In this document: positions 8,670-17,145 of the stretch, in pieces
Layout of the letters: the number at the start of each line of letters is the position of its first letter
Position numbering within the stretch: position 1 is the stretch's first letter
NCBI GenBank assembly: GCA_026414565.1
Contig: JAOAIT010000015.1
Location: 1-64,000, forward strand
DNA length: 64,000 nucleotides
Reading direction: 5' to 3'
Source: Verrucomicrobiia bacterium
Lineage (GTDB): Bacteria; Verrucomicrobiota; Verrucomicrobiia; Limisphaerales; Fontisphaeraceae
Program-made: the position numbers and the translations under genes
The notes under the pieces: model-generated
Database searches by the model: none
What the model saw: only the letters and a program-made list of their open reading frames with translations
Told to the model about the DNA's origin: nothing

Positions 8670-10553
8670 CTACCATTGGCTGAGCGGCATCAGGGCCGGC
8701 ATCACCAGGGGTTCGGGGGTGCCGCGGGAGGGAGTCAGCAACACGGCCAAACGCAAATCGGTGACTTCTTTGAGATGGATGGCCAGCTTGCGCACGCCGG
8801 TATTTTTTCGCTGGCCCTCGGGGTTGGGGGAGGTGGGAAGGGGCACGGCGTCCATGACGATGAATTGCGCGGCCGCTGGGGACAGCAGGGTGGCCCGCAG
8901 CTCGGCCTGGCCCTGGGTCAGGTGCGCCGTCCGGCCGTCTTTTTCGATGCGAATCTGAGCCGGGGTGGTCATAAACCACCAGACGACTGCCGGTTGGGCG
9001 GTTTTCACCTCGTCCTGAATGAGGACCCGCCGCCGCTCGAGCATGGCCAGGCCGCGCTGCACGCTTTGCGCGGCCTCGGCATAGGCCGGGGTTAAGTCAG
9101 CCACAGCCACGGCACGGTTGGGAGTGGACTGGAATTTGATGATTTTCGTGGCGGCGGTGGGTATTTGGTCCGGCCCTTCGCCCGGATTGATGACCAGGGT
9201 GTTGTGCGACTCCGCCCGCATCCGGTAGTAAGTCCAGCGCTGTTTGCCGAAGTAACCCGGCAAATTGTAGTTGTCCGCCCCCAAATCCACGGCCCAGCGG
9301 TAGCCCAGGGCCTCGAGCACGAAACTGCCCAAATCGAGATTGCTGTGATTGGCCTTGTTGTCGCCCGCTTTGAAGCCCACCCACAGGGCCTCGCGTCCCT
9401 CCCAGTCGCTGCGCAGGGTGACCACCTCGGCGTTGCGGAAGTACTTGTCGAGCGGAAGGCTCGCCGCAGTGGGCTTCTGACCCCGGCCATCGTACCACAA
9501 TAAATCCTGGGCACTGCCGTAGGCCACCTGCCGCTGATGCCACGCGTACTCGGGGCGGTTGAACTTCCGGGCCAGCCAGAAGAGGGAAGGTGAACGGATG
9601 CCACCGTCGCCGGCATCGGCGTAATTGAAGGTGCGTCCCGTTGGCCCTGTGGCATAGATGGGGAAGGTGCCCGCCTCGGAAAAACCGGGGATTTTCGACA
9701 GGCCAAAATCTGTGCCCAAAGCCGTTTCCAGCGCGGCCAGAAACACCACGTTGTAGGAGGTGGCATAATTCCAATAGCCGGGCCCCTCGGCCCAGGCGCC
9801 GTCTGGACCGTATTCGGCCATGGGCAACTGAATGGATTTCAGGGCGGCCGCCAAAATCTCGCCCGCCTCGGCGGGGAGGACATCGGCCAGGGCCAAGGCC
9901 CCCATGCCGATGCCGCCGTTGCACACCTGATTCCAATTATGGCGCGCCCGCGTCCAGCCGGTGTTTTTGCGGTAGATTTCCAGGGCGGGCTTGAAACCCA
10001 GCTCGTTCACCGCTTTGACCAACACCTGGCGCCGTTCCGGCGTCCAGTAGTCGTAGAGCCAGTCGTAGCCGATGGCAAAGGCATGGGTCATTTCCGCCGT
10101 ATCGAGAAAATGCCGCGGGTTCCAATCCTTGAAACCGGCGGCCGCCTCCAACTCCTGCCAGGCACGTTCGGCATAGGCTTTGTCCCCCTGGAGGCGATAC
10201 ATCATGGCCAGGGCGTACACCCGATTCATTACCCTGCGGCTGGTATCGAGCAAACGCAGTCCATCGGGGATGACATACTGCGAGGGCGGCTGAGACAACA
10301 TGCCCCGGGCATCGTCCTGCACCCGGTTGAAATAACGCTGGAGGTCCGGGTTCTGCGGGATTTGCTGCTTGAGCCGCTCAAACCCGGCGGCATCGGTGAG
10401 GAGGCGAGGATGCCCCGCCTTGAGCCGGGCCAGGATTTCCTGGGCGGGAGGGGTGGGGACAGGCTCCGCCGCGCGGGCGGGCGATGCCGTGAGGAGACAA
10501 AACACGGCCGCTCCGGCGGCCAGGCCAGAAATGAACATTTGCATGGGGTTCAT
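8670..10553 (-). CDS. secreted heparinase II/III-like polysaccharide lyase
   Basis: The 627-residue protein has a signal peptide (residues ~1-28, ending ARA-AE). An alpha/alpha-toroid follows ('GHPRLLTDAAGFERLKQQI', 'HAFAIGYDWLYDYWTPERR', 'RHNWNQVCNGGIGMGALALA'). A C-terminal beta-sheet heparinase II/III domain contains 'KANHSNLDLGSFVLEALGYR' and 'AESHNTLVINPG'. Conserved Asn/His/Tyr residues in 'RHNWNQV' and 'NHSNLDLG' match lyase active-site segments that beta-eliminate uronate-containing polysaccharides. It is followed in the same direction by nothing, and lies 12 bases downstream of a second heparinase-like gene, so the two are probably co-transcribed. The exact substrate (alginate, heparin-like or ulvan-like) cannot be told from the sequence. 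Confidence 0.82.
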   Translation of the reverse strand: MNPMQMFISGLAAGAAVFCLLTASPARAAEPVPTPPAQEILARLKAGHPRLLTDAAGFERLKQQIPQNPDLQRYFNRVQDDARGMLSQPPSQYVIPDGLRLLDTSRRVMNRVYALAMMYRLQGDKAYAERAWQELEAAAGFKDWNPRHFLDTAEMTHAFAIGYDWLYDYWTPERRQVLVKAVNELGFKPALEIYRKNTGWTRARHNWNQVCNGGIGMGALALADVLPAEAGEILAAALKSIQLPMAEYGPDGAWAEGPGYWNYATSYNVVFLAALETALGTDFGLSKIPGFSEAGTFPIYATGPTGRTFNYADAGDGGIRSPSLFWLARKFNRPEYAWHQRQVAYGSAQDLLWYDGRGQKPTAASLPLDKYFRNAEVVTLRSDWEGREALWVGFKAGDNKANHSNLDLGSFVLEALGYRWAVDLGADNYNLPGYFGKQRWTYYRMRAESHNTLVINPGEGPDQIPTAATKIIKFQSTPNRAVAVADLTPAYAEAAQSVQRGLAMLERRRVLIQDEVKTAQPAVVWWFMTTPAQIRIEKDGRTAHLTQGQAELRATLLSPAAAQFIVMDAVPLPTSPNPEGQRKNTGVRKLAIHLKEVTDLRLAVLLTPSRGTPEPLVMPALMPLSQW

Positions 10554-10565
10554 GGAAAGGCTGCG

Positions 10566-12974
10566 TCAGTTTTCTTGCCGGATTAAAACCGGTTCCTCGA
10601 ATTGGACGTTGTCCAGAGCGGCGACATTCGGGACACCGGCCTTACGAAAGCCAATCAAGTATCGTTGACCTTCCAAGGTTACCCGCGCCCCCACCGCGGT
10701 GGGGGATTCCAGCCGCTCCGCTGTCCACGCCGGCATCTGGCCGGCGCGGTAGGGGATGATTACCGTCAACATTGCCAGCGCCGGCAAAGGTGACTGCGTG
10801 CCCGCCTCCACGTGCCATTGATTGGGGAAATTTTGGGAAGGCGGGGGATGGTAACCATCCCATTGGCGGAAAGCCAGGGGGGTGGGCGAGAGGTACTTCA
10901 CCACCACCCCGGCCCGGGCACGATCCACCCGCAAGGTGTTTTGTGCTGCATCCACGTCGAACTGCCGGCCGGCATGCAGCATGAACTGATAGGTGGCAGG
11001 TTTGGGGGCCGCCAGGTCATCCCACAGGACGATGAGGCCCCGCTTCAAAAAGGCCACGTGCCGATGGGCGCGGGTCAACCTGCCGCCATAGGCCGGGGTG
11101 GCATCGCCCATGACATAATCCCATTGGGGTGTCAGTTTCTCCGCGGCGATGCGGCCATGGGGCGCCGGGGTGTGGGGAATCTGTCCCTCGCCATCCACCA
11201 GGACGCCATTGTGGGCGCGCGTGCTATGGACGTATTGATAATGGAAGCGGCTGCCATGCAGATCGCGGTACACGCAGGTCATCAGCAGCTCCTCGCCAAA
11301 GGCGTTAAGTTGAAAGGTATTATGGGGGTTGTGCCCGTGGCTTTGGGTGCCAAAGGGACTGGATTTGAACAAGAAATGAATGTCCTCGCGGCTGTCCAAG
11401 AGGGTGGTGTGCAGGCTGGCCACGCCAATGCCATGAAAGATTTTGGAGGTGGGCAGATTCGTGGGAGGCCGCGGCTCCGGCAGCGGCGGCAGATTGGCGC
11501 GGTAGAGAAAGCCCAGGATCCCTGCCTGCCGGCCCATCATGTGCTGTTCGGTCCACCAGCGCCAGTAAGCGGCATTCCGGCCTTCCGGCCGTGCCGCCTG
11601 GGCACGGATGAAATACTCCATCATGCCGCCCACCCCGCTGGAGGGGGGACGGTAGGCTAAATCGCCAAACCCGCTGTTGGGTGTGAAGGGGGGGGCGACA
11701 TACAAGGCAAAATCGCCCACCTGATCGAAGAAGGGCTTCTGCAGGCCATCAATCTTCAGGGCGGATTGGGCCACTTGCAGCCACCAGACCGCCTTGTCCA
11801 TGTAACCGCTCCAGTAACTCAGGCCCTCATGCCAGCCGCCGTCGTCGTCGGCCCACACCGGATAGCAGGCGAAGAATTTGTTGACCGCATAATCCAGCCA
11901 CATTTCGGCCTCGGGCAGCTCGCCCAGCATGGCAATGGCACATTCGCCAATCTTGTGCCAGGTGCGGTTGCCGTGGCTGTTGAAGGGCCGGTTCAAGTGG
12001 CCGGTCCCCCGCCCCACTTCGCCGCTGTTCCAGGCATCCGTGACGCGTCGCAGCATGACTTTGCGCACGGTGTCCCGATCGGCCGGAGACAAGGCGTCAT
12101 AGGCCCAGTCATAGGCGCGAGGGAGGCGATAGAGGAGGGGTTTGGCGGCTTCGCAATTGGTGCGGAAATTGGTTGGCCCATCAGGATTCCATGCGGCCAG
12201 GTGCAAAATCCAGCGCCGCGCCGCCTCGGCGTATTTCTTTTCCTGGGTCAGCAGGTAAACAAACGCGATGGTTTCCGCCTCCTGACAGGCACGCAAGGTT
12301 TGCTCGCGATTGGGCCACCAATACTTCACCAGTTCGGCGTTGTCCTTGTCCAGGATGGAGCCCATGCGCTCCGGCTCCGGGGTAGGCCCGGCCGCGATGA
12401 ACTTGTCGGCCGTGGCGCGCAGGCGGGCGAATTCCTCGGCCTCCGGCGGCATCCGGCCCTGGGCATCCTTGCCGGCCAGCGCCAGTTGGCGGAGACGCGG
12501 CAGGTCTTCCGGGCGCAGGAACAAACGCGGGTGAGCCTGGGGCACGCGCTCCCGTTGCTGGGCGCGGGTGGGCATGGGAAAGGCCCGGGCTTCGGGAGAG
12601 ATGGTTACGGTGCGCACGACACTCCAGGAGGAGGTCTGGCCGCTTTTGTCCACAAAGGCATAGCGCCAGTAATAGCGGCCGGGCGGCCAGGGGGTGTGAT
12701 GGGTGTAGGTGTTCCAGATAAAACCGGCGACAGTCTCGGCGCGCTGGAAATCCTCCTGCAAGGACCATTGCACGAGATAGGTGGAGGCTGCCGGTTCGTG
12801 CAACCAGATCAGGGAGGGTGGATTGAGGCGCGCCACACTGCCGTTTTCCGGCCGATAGCCGATTTCCCCCGGAGCGGGTTCTCGATTGGCGACCTTTAAT
12901 TCCGCGCCCCCAACGCAAGCCCCCCAGCAGCATGCAGCGACAACCAGACTGAGACTCAAGCGGGCGTATGGCAT
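10566..12974 (-). CDS. DUF4962/heparinase II/III-like secreted protein
   Basis: This 802-residue protein has a signal peptide (~1-23). An N-terminal fibronectin/DUF4962-like beta domain follows ('PPSLIWLHEPAASTYLVQWS', 'PPGRYYWRYAFVDKSGQTSS'), then 'HPRLFLRPEDLPRLRQLAL' and an alpha toroid ('PRAYDWAYDALSPADRDTVR', 'NSHGNRTWHKIGECAIAMLG'). The C-terminal heparinase II/III-type beta domain contains 'SHGHNPHNTFQLNAFGEELL'. DUF4962 proteins with this layout are oligo-alginate or glycosaminoglycan-type lyases found in polysaccharide-degrading Bacteroidota and Verrucomicrobiota. It is the first gene of a two-gene unit with the lyase ending at 8670. Activity is inferred from fold only. Confidence 0.78.
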   Translation of the reverse strand: MPYARLSLSLVVAACCWGACVGGAELKVANREPAPGEIGYRPENGSVARLNPPSLIWLHEPAASTYLVQWSLQEDFQRAETVAGFIWNTYTHHTPWPPGRYYWRYAFVDKSGQTSSWSVVRTVTISPEARAFPMPTRAQQRERVPQAHPRLFLRPEDLPRLRQLALAGKDAQGRMPPEAEEFARLRATADKFIAAGPTPEPERMGSILDKDNAELVKYWWPNREQTLRACQEAETIAFVYLLTQEKKYAEAARRWILHLAAWNPDGPTNFRTNCEAAKPLLYRLPRAYDWAYDALSPADRDTVRKVMLRRVTDAWNSGEVGRGTGHLNRPFNSHGNRTWHKIGECAIAMLGELPEAEMWLDYAVNKFFACYPVWADDDGGWHEGLSYWSGYMDKAVWWLQVAQSALKIDGLQKPFFDQVGDFALYVAPPFTPNSGFGDLAYRPPSSGVGGMMEYFIRAQAARPEGRNAAYWRWWTEQHMMGRQAGILGFLYRANLPPLPEPRPPTNLPTSKIFHGIGVASLHTTLLDSREDIHFLFKSSPFGTQSHGHNPHNTFQLNAFGEELLMTCVYRDLHGSRFHYQYVHSTRAHNGVLVDGEGQIPHTPAPHGRIAAEKLTPQWDYVMGDATPAYGGRLTRAHRHVAFLKRGLIVLWDDLAAPKPATYQFMLHAGRQFDVDAAQNTLRVDRARAGVVVKYLSPTPLAFRQWDGYHPPPSQNFPNQWHVEAGTQSPLPALAMLTVIIPYRAGQMPAWTAERLESPTAVGARVTLEGQRYLIGFRKAGVPNVAALDNVQFEEPVLIRQEN

Positions 12975-13165
12975 GCCCGCACTATGCCAACCGGCTCCCC
13001 CTTTGACAATGCCAACCGCCGGGAGAGTCCGTGCCTGCCCCCTGGCGACGGCCTGCCTTCAGCTCCGGGCTGGCCGCCATGGGCATAAATCAAGGGGAGG
13101 ATTTGGTGGTGCGCCGGCTGCCGATAAAATCCGAACATGAGCAACTGGCAGGCAGAAAGCGTTGC

Positions 13166-14353
13166 TTACCGCAGTCCTGCCAGCTCCTTGACGGCGGCAA
13201 ATTGTTCCAGGGCAAAGGTCAAATCCTCGCGCGTGTGCGCCGCCGAGACTTGGGTGCGGATGCGGGCTTTGCCCTGCGGCACCACGGGATAAGAGAATCC
13301 CACCACATACACGCGCCGCTCCAGCAGGGCCTCGGCCATTTGCACGGCGCGGCGGGCATCGCCCAGCATGATGGGGCAGATGGGGTGCGTGCCTGGAATG
13401 ACCTCATAACCCAGCCGTTGCAGGCCCGCGCGGAAGAAGCGGGTGTTTTGTTCCAACCGGTCCCGCAGGTCGGTGGACTGGGACAACAAATCCAGCGCCT
13501 TCAAGGCGCCCGCCACCACCACCGGGGCCAGCGTGTTGGAGAACAGGTAAGGCCGTGAACGCTGGCGAAGATAGGCAATGATCTCCCGGCGGCCGCTGGT
13601 GTAACCGCCGCTGGCCCCGCCGAGCGCCTTGCCCAGCGTGCCGGTGAGGATGTCCACCCGTCCCATGACGCCGCAATGCTCCGGCGTGCCGCGTCCGTGG
13701 GCCCCGAGGCAACCCACCGCATGCGAATCGTCCACCATGACCAGTGCGCGGTAGCGGGCGGCCAGGTCGCAGATGGCCGGGAGGTTGGCGATGGTGCCGT
13801 CCATCGAGAAAACGCCGTCGGTGGCGATCCACCGGAAGCGGGCGTCTTGGGCCTCCTGCAGGCGGGCCTCCAGGTCGGCCATGTCATTATTTTTATAACG
13901 GTAGCGCCGGGCTTTGCAGAGGCGGATGCCGTCAATGATGCTGGCGTGGTTCAACTCATCGGAGATGACGGCATCCGCCTCGCCCAGCAGCGTCTCAAAC
14001 AACCCCCCATTGGCGTCGAAACAGGACGAATAAAGGATGGTGTCCTCGGTGCCCAAAAAAGCGGAGAGTCGCTGCTCCAGCTCGCGATGGGGCGCCTGGG
14101 TGCCGCAGATGAAGCGGACGCTGGCCAGGCCGTAGCCCCAACGCTCCAATCCGGCCCGGGCCGCGGCGAGCACTTCGGGATGCTGGGCCAGCCCCAGGTA
14201 ATTATTGGCGCACAGGTTGAGCACCGGCGGCCCGTCGTCCACCCGGATCCAGGTGCCCTGGGCGGTGGTGATGCGGCGCTCGCGTTTGGTCAGGCCGGCG
14301 GCATCCACCTGGGCCAGTTGCGCCTGCAAATAGGTTTGGAATGCGGTGTCCAT
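13166..14353 (-). CDS. kbl: glycine C-acetyltransferase (2-amino-3-ketobutyrate CoA ligase)
   Basis: A 395-residue alpha-oxoamine synthase. The PLP lysine is K242 in [12 protein letters not shown], essentially the same place as in E. coli Kbl. Other hallmarks are '[16 protein letters not shown]', the Asp-Asp-Ser-His of '[18 protein letters not shown]' and '[10 protein letters not shown]'. It converts 2-amino-3-ketobutyrate plus CoA to glycine plus acetyl-CoA in the cytoplasm. The gene starts two bases after the stop of tdh (reading leftwards), so the pair forms the threonine-to-glycine operon, with an XRE-cupin regulator divergently upstream. Length and motifs match kbl rather than bioF or hemA, and the tdh linkage settles the choice. 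Confidence 0.94.
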   Translation of the reverse strand: MDTAFQTYLQAQLAQVDAAGLTKRERRITTAQGTWIRVDDGPPVLNLCANNYLGLAQHPEVLAAARAGLERWGYGLASVRFICGTQAPHRELEQRLSAFLGTEDTILYSSCFDANGGLFETLLGEADAVISDELNHASIIDGIRLCKARRYRYKNNDMADLEARLQEAQDARFRWIATDGVFSMDGTIANLPAICDLAARYRALVMVDDSHAVGCLGAHGRGTPEHCGVMGRVDILTGTLGKALGGASGGYTSGRREIIAYLRQRSRPYLFSNTLAPVVVAGALKALDLLSQSTDLRDRLEQNTRFFRAGLQRLGYEVIPGTHPICPIMLGDARRAVQMAEALLERRVYVVGFSYPVVPQGKARIRTQVSAAHTREDLTFALEQFAAVKELAGLR

Positions 14354-14355
14354 GC

Positions 14356-15384
14356 TCAGTCCCTCCAGGACAAGACCACCTTGCCGGACTGGCCGGACAT
14401 CATCACCTCAAAGCCGCGCTCGAATTCGGTGAAGTGGAAGCGATGGGTGATGACGGGCTTGATGTTCAGCCCGCTTTCCAGCATCACGGTCATCTTGTAC
14501 CAGGTCTCGTACATTTCGCGTCCGTAGATGCCCTTGATGGTCAGCATGTTGAAGACCACCTTGTTCCAGTCAATGGCCATTTCGGCGGGGGGAATGCCCA
14601 GCATGGCGATTTTGCCGCCGTGGCACATGTTGTCAATCATCTCGCGGAAGGCGGCGGGGCTGCCCGACATCTCCAGGCCCACATCGAAGCCTTCTTTCAT
14701 GCCCAGCCGGCGCTGGACGTCGGCCAGCCGCTCCTTTTGCGGGTTCACGGCCAGGGTGGCGCCCATCTGGCGGGCGAGGTTCAGGCGGTACTCATTCAAA
14801 TCCGTGATTACCACATATCGCGCGCCTGCGTGGCGCACAACCGCCGCGGCCATGATGCCAATCGGTCCGGCGCCGGTGATGAGCACATCCTCCCCCAGGA
14901 CATCGAAGGAGAGGGCGGTGTGCACGGCATTGCCGAAGGGATCGAAGATGGCCGCGACCTCCCGGTCCATGCCCGGGGTATGGTGCCACACGTTGGTCAT
15001 GGGCACGGCGATGTACTCGGCGAAGGCGCCGGTGCGATTGACGCCGATGCCGCGGGTGTCCTTGCACAGGTGGCGGCGGCCGGCCAGGCAGTTGCGGCAG
15101 CGCCCGCAGACCACGTGGCCCTCGGCGCTGACGACATCGCCGGGGCGGAAGTCGGCCACGTTGGCCCCCACGGCGACCACCTCGCCCACGAATTCGTGGC
15201 CCACGACCATGGGCACCGGGATGGTGCGGCGGGCCCAGTCATCCCACTTGTAGATGTGGAGGTCCGTCCCGCAGATGCCGGTGCGGTCCACGCGGATGAG
15301 GACGTCATTCAATCCGACCTCCGGCTCGGGCACTTCGGTGAGCCAGAGGCCCGGCTGGTCAAATTGTTTTACCAAGGCTTTCAT
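14356..15384 (-). CDS. tdh: L-threonine 3-dehydrogenase
   Basis: A zinc-dependent medium-chain dehydrogenase, 342 residues from the ATG at 15384, which matches the MKAL start of E. coli Tdh. An in-frame ATG four codons upstream (15396) is the alternative. It shows the catalytic zinc site '[17 protein letters not shown]' and '[14 protein letters not shown]', and the structural zinc cysteines in '[19 protein letters not shown]'. The nucleotide fold appears as '[14 protein letters not shown]', and the diagnostic '[16 protein letters not shown]' and '[11 protein letters not shown]' are present. It oxidises L-threonine to 2-amino-3-ketobutyrate with NAD+, and the product goes to Kbl encoded immediately downstream. 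Expression is probably controlled from the repeat-rich region shared with the divergent XRE-cupin gene. Confidence 0.95.
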   Translation of the reverse strand: MKALVKQFDQPGLWLTEVPEPEVGLNDVLIRVDRTGICGTDLHIYKWDDWARRTIPVPMVVGHEFVGEVVAVGANVADFRPGDVVSAEGHVVCGRCRNCLAGRRHLCKDTRGIGVNRTGAFAEYIAVPMTNVWHHTPGMDREVAAIFDPFGNAVHTALSFDVLGEDVLITGAGPIGIMAAAVVRHAGARYVVITDLNEYRLNLARQMGATLAVNPQKERLADVQRRLGMKEGFDVGLEMSGSPAAFREMIDNMCHGGKIAMLGIPPAEMAIDWNKVVFNMLTIKGIYGREMYETWYKMTVMLESGLNIKPVITHRFHFTEFERGFEVMMSGQSGKVVLSWRD

Positions 15385-15449
15385 GGCATGAGGCACGGGT
15401 TGGGCGGGGCGGCAAAAAGCCTTGCCGCCGGCCGACGTTCAGGGCACAG

Positions 15450-15499
15450 TGTCCATTATGTCGGACATGGTGTACAATATATGGGATAATCATGTACAC
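15450..15499. promoter_or_regulatory. inverted repeats in the tdh / XRE-cupin intergenic region (candidate operators)
   Basis: The divergent intergenic region contains GTGTAC (15470-15475) and GTACAC (15494-15499), perfect 6-bp arms 18 bases apart. TGTCC (15450-15454) and GGACA (15463-15467) form a second inverted repeat. The string GTCGGAC recurs near 15460 and again near 15533, just before the regulator's start. This layout is what an autoregulating XRE-type dimer controlling tdh-kbl would need. Binding is inferred. Confidence 0.5.
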
Positions 15500-15540
15500 T
15501 ATGCAAGAATAATTTCCACTATATTGAACATGGTCGGACT

Positions 15541-16158
15541 ATGAAAAAAACCACCAGCCCGGCCGGGCGGCCGGCCGCCCCCGCCCCTGCCCCCTCCGCT
15601 CCGGAAGCGATTTCCGGCCATCTGGGCCGCCGGGTCCGGCAGTTGCGCGCCGCGCGCGGGTGGTCCCTTGACGCCCTGGCCGGGGCGAGCGGGGTGAGCC
15701 GCTCGATGCTCAGCCAGATTGAGCGGGAGCGGGCCAATCCCACGCTGGCGGTGACGTTGCGCATTGCACGCGCCTTTGGCATGTCGCTGGGGGATCTGCT
15801 GGAGACGCCGGAGGCCAGCTCGTCGGTTTCCGTCATCCGGGCCGAGGATCGCGCCTATCATTATCGCTCGGACAAGCTGTGCCGGCTGCGGACGCTCAGC
15901 CCCCTGAATCTGGAGAAGGACGTGGAGTTTTATGAGCTGGTATTGCAGCCGGGGGGCGCCCTGCGCAGCGCGCCGCATTTCGAGGGCACGCGGGAATTTT
16001 TAACCGTGGTGCGGGGCGAGGTGCGGGCCGAATCGGGCAAGGATGCCGAGGTGCTGCATCCCGGGGATTCGGCGAGCTACCGCGCCGATGTGCCCCACGC
16101 GATTGTCAACGTGGGCCGGAGTGAGGCGCAGATGTACCTGGTGGTGGTCTATCAATGA
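15541..16158 (+). CDS. XRE-family transcriptional regulator with C-terminal cupin domain
   Basis: The 205-residue protein has an N-terminal disordered Pro/Ala stretch and a helix-turn-helix of the XRE type (~28-80; 'VRQLRAARGWSLDALAGASG', 'SRSMLSQIERERANPTLAV'). A C-terminal cupin (~115-203) follows ('FYELVLQPGGALRSAPHFEG', 'PGDSASYRADVPHAIVNVG'). HTH-cupin regulators typically sense small metabolites of amino-acid or aldehyde catabolism. It is divergent from tdh-kbl with 156 bases between the starts, so threonine or glycine metabolism is the likely target. The metal-binding cupin histidines are only partly kept (His in 'SAPHFEG' and 'VPHAIVN'), so metal-free ligand binding is possible. Confidence 0.88.
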   Translation: MKKTTSPAGRPAAPAPAPSAPEAISGHLGRRVRQLRAARGWSLDALAGASGVSRSMLSQIERERANPTLAVTLRIARAFGMSLGDLLETPEASSSVSVIRAEDRAYHYRSDKLCRLRTLSPLNLEKDVEFYELVLQPGGALRSAPHFEGTREFLTVVRGEVRAESGKDAEVLHPGDSASYRADVPHAIVNVGRSEAQMYLVVVYQ

Positions 16159-16161
16159 GGG

Positions 16162-17145
16162 TCAGGCGGAGGGGCGGTTTAGAAGCTCCTGCTTTACATC
16201 CTGGATGGCCTGCTCGAGGGGTAGGCGGGGACGAAAGCCGGTCAGCCGGACGAGCCGGCGGATGAGCGGGCGGCGCCGCTGCATGTCCTCAAAGCCGGGC
16301 GCATAGGCGGCCGCGTAGGGGACGCGCACCACGGGCGAGGGGGACTGGCAGATTTTTTTGACGAGGCGGGCGAGGTCGAGGATGCGGATTTCGCGGGTGT
16401 TGCCCACGTTGATTACCTGGCCATAAGCCGCGGGGGATTGGGCGAGCCGCCACAGGGCCTCGACGGTATCGCGCACATGGCAGAAGCAGCGGGTCTGGCG
16501 TCCGGTGCCATAGACCTGGAGGGGTTCGCCGGCGAGGGCGGCGCGGACCAGGCGCGGCAAAACCATGCCGTAGCGGCCGGTCTGGCGCGGCCCCACGGTG
16601 TTGAACAGGCGGGCGATGATGACTGGCAGGTGGTGTTGGCGCGCATGAGCCAGGGCCAGGAATTCGTCCATGAGCTTGGAGCAGGCGTAGGCCCAACGCC
16701 CCAGATGGGGCGGGCCGATGCAGAGATCATCCGTTTCGGCAAAGGCGGCCTTGCGGCTTTTGCCATAGACCTCGGAGGTGGAGGCCAGGAGCACGGGCGC
16801 GCCGCCGGGGCTGGCGGCGCGGAGGAGGGCCTCGGTTTCGTGGACATTGGTTTCGATGGTGCGCACCGGTTCACGCACCACCAACTCCACCCCCACCGCC
16901 GCGGCCAGATGAAAGATGAGGCGGGCCTCCCGCGCGAGTAGCGGGAGGGGGCGACAGGCGGAGACGCGGCGGGTGATGACCTCCAGGCGGGGCTCACGGC
17001 GGTGGGCGGCCAGATTATGGAGGCTGCCGGTGGAGAGATCGTCCACCACCACCACGCGGTGGCCCTCCGCCAGGAGACGGTCCACCAGATGGGAGCCGAT
17101 GAATCCCGCCCCGCCGGTGACGACGATGTGCCGTCCCGTCCTCAC
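16162..17145 (-). CDS. NAD-dependent nucleotide-sugar epimerase/decarboxylase-like protein
   Basis: A 327-residue extended SDR starting at a GTG (17145). That start overlaps the stop of the upstream oxidoreductase as GTGA (17142-17145), so the frame extension further upstream is rejected. The Rossmann motif VTGGAGFIGSHLVD is at residues ~8-21, the catalytic tyrosine/lysine is YACSK, and substrate segments include 'ARLFNTVGPRQTGRYGMVLP' and 'YGTGRQTRCFCHVRDTVEAL'. The pattern is that of UDP-glucose 4-epimerases and UDP-glucuronate decarboxylases. 'NTVGPRQTGRYGMV' is closest to the latter type. It would act in nucleotide-sugar supply in the cytoplasm. Coupling to a disulfide reductase is odd and may be incidental. 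Confidence 0.85.
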   Translation of the reverse strand: MRTGRHIVVTGGAGFIGSHLVDRLLAEGHRVVVVDDLSTGSLHNLAAHRREPRLEVITRRVSACRPLPLLAREARLIFHLAAAVGVELVVREPVRTIETNVHETEALLRAASPGGAPVLLASTSEVYGKSRKAAFAETDDLCIGPPHLGRWAYACSKLMDEFLALAHARQHHLPVIIARLFNTVGPRQTGRYGMVLPRLVRAALAGEPLQVYGTGRQTRCFCHVRDTVEALWRLAQSPAAYGQVINVGNTREIRILDLARLVKKICQSPSPVVRVPYAAAYAPGFEDMQRRRPLIRRLVRLTGFRPRLPLEQAIQDVKQELLNRPSA

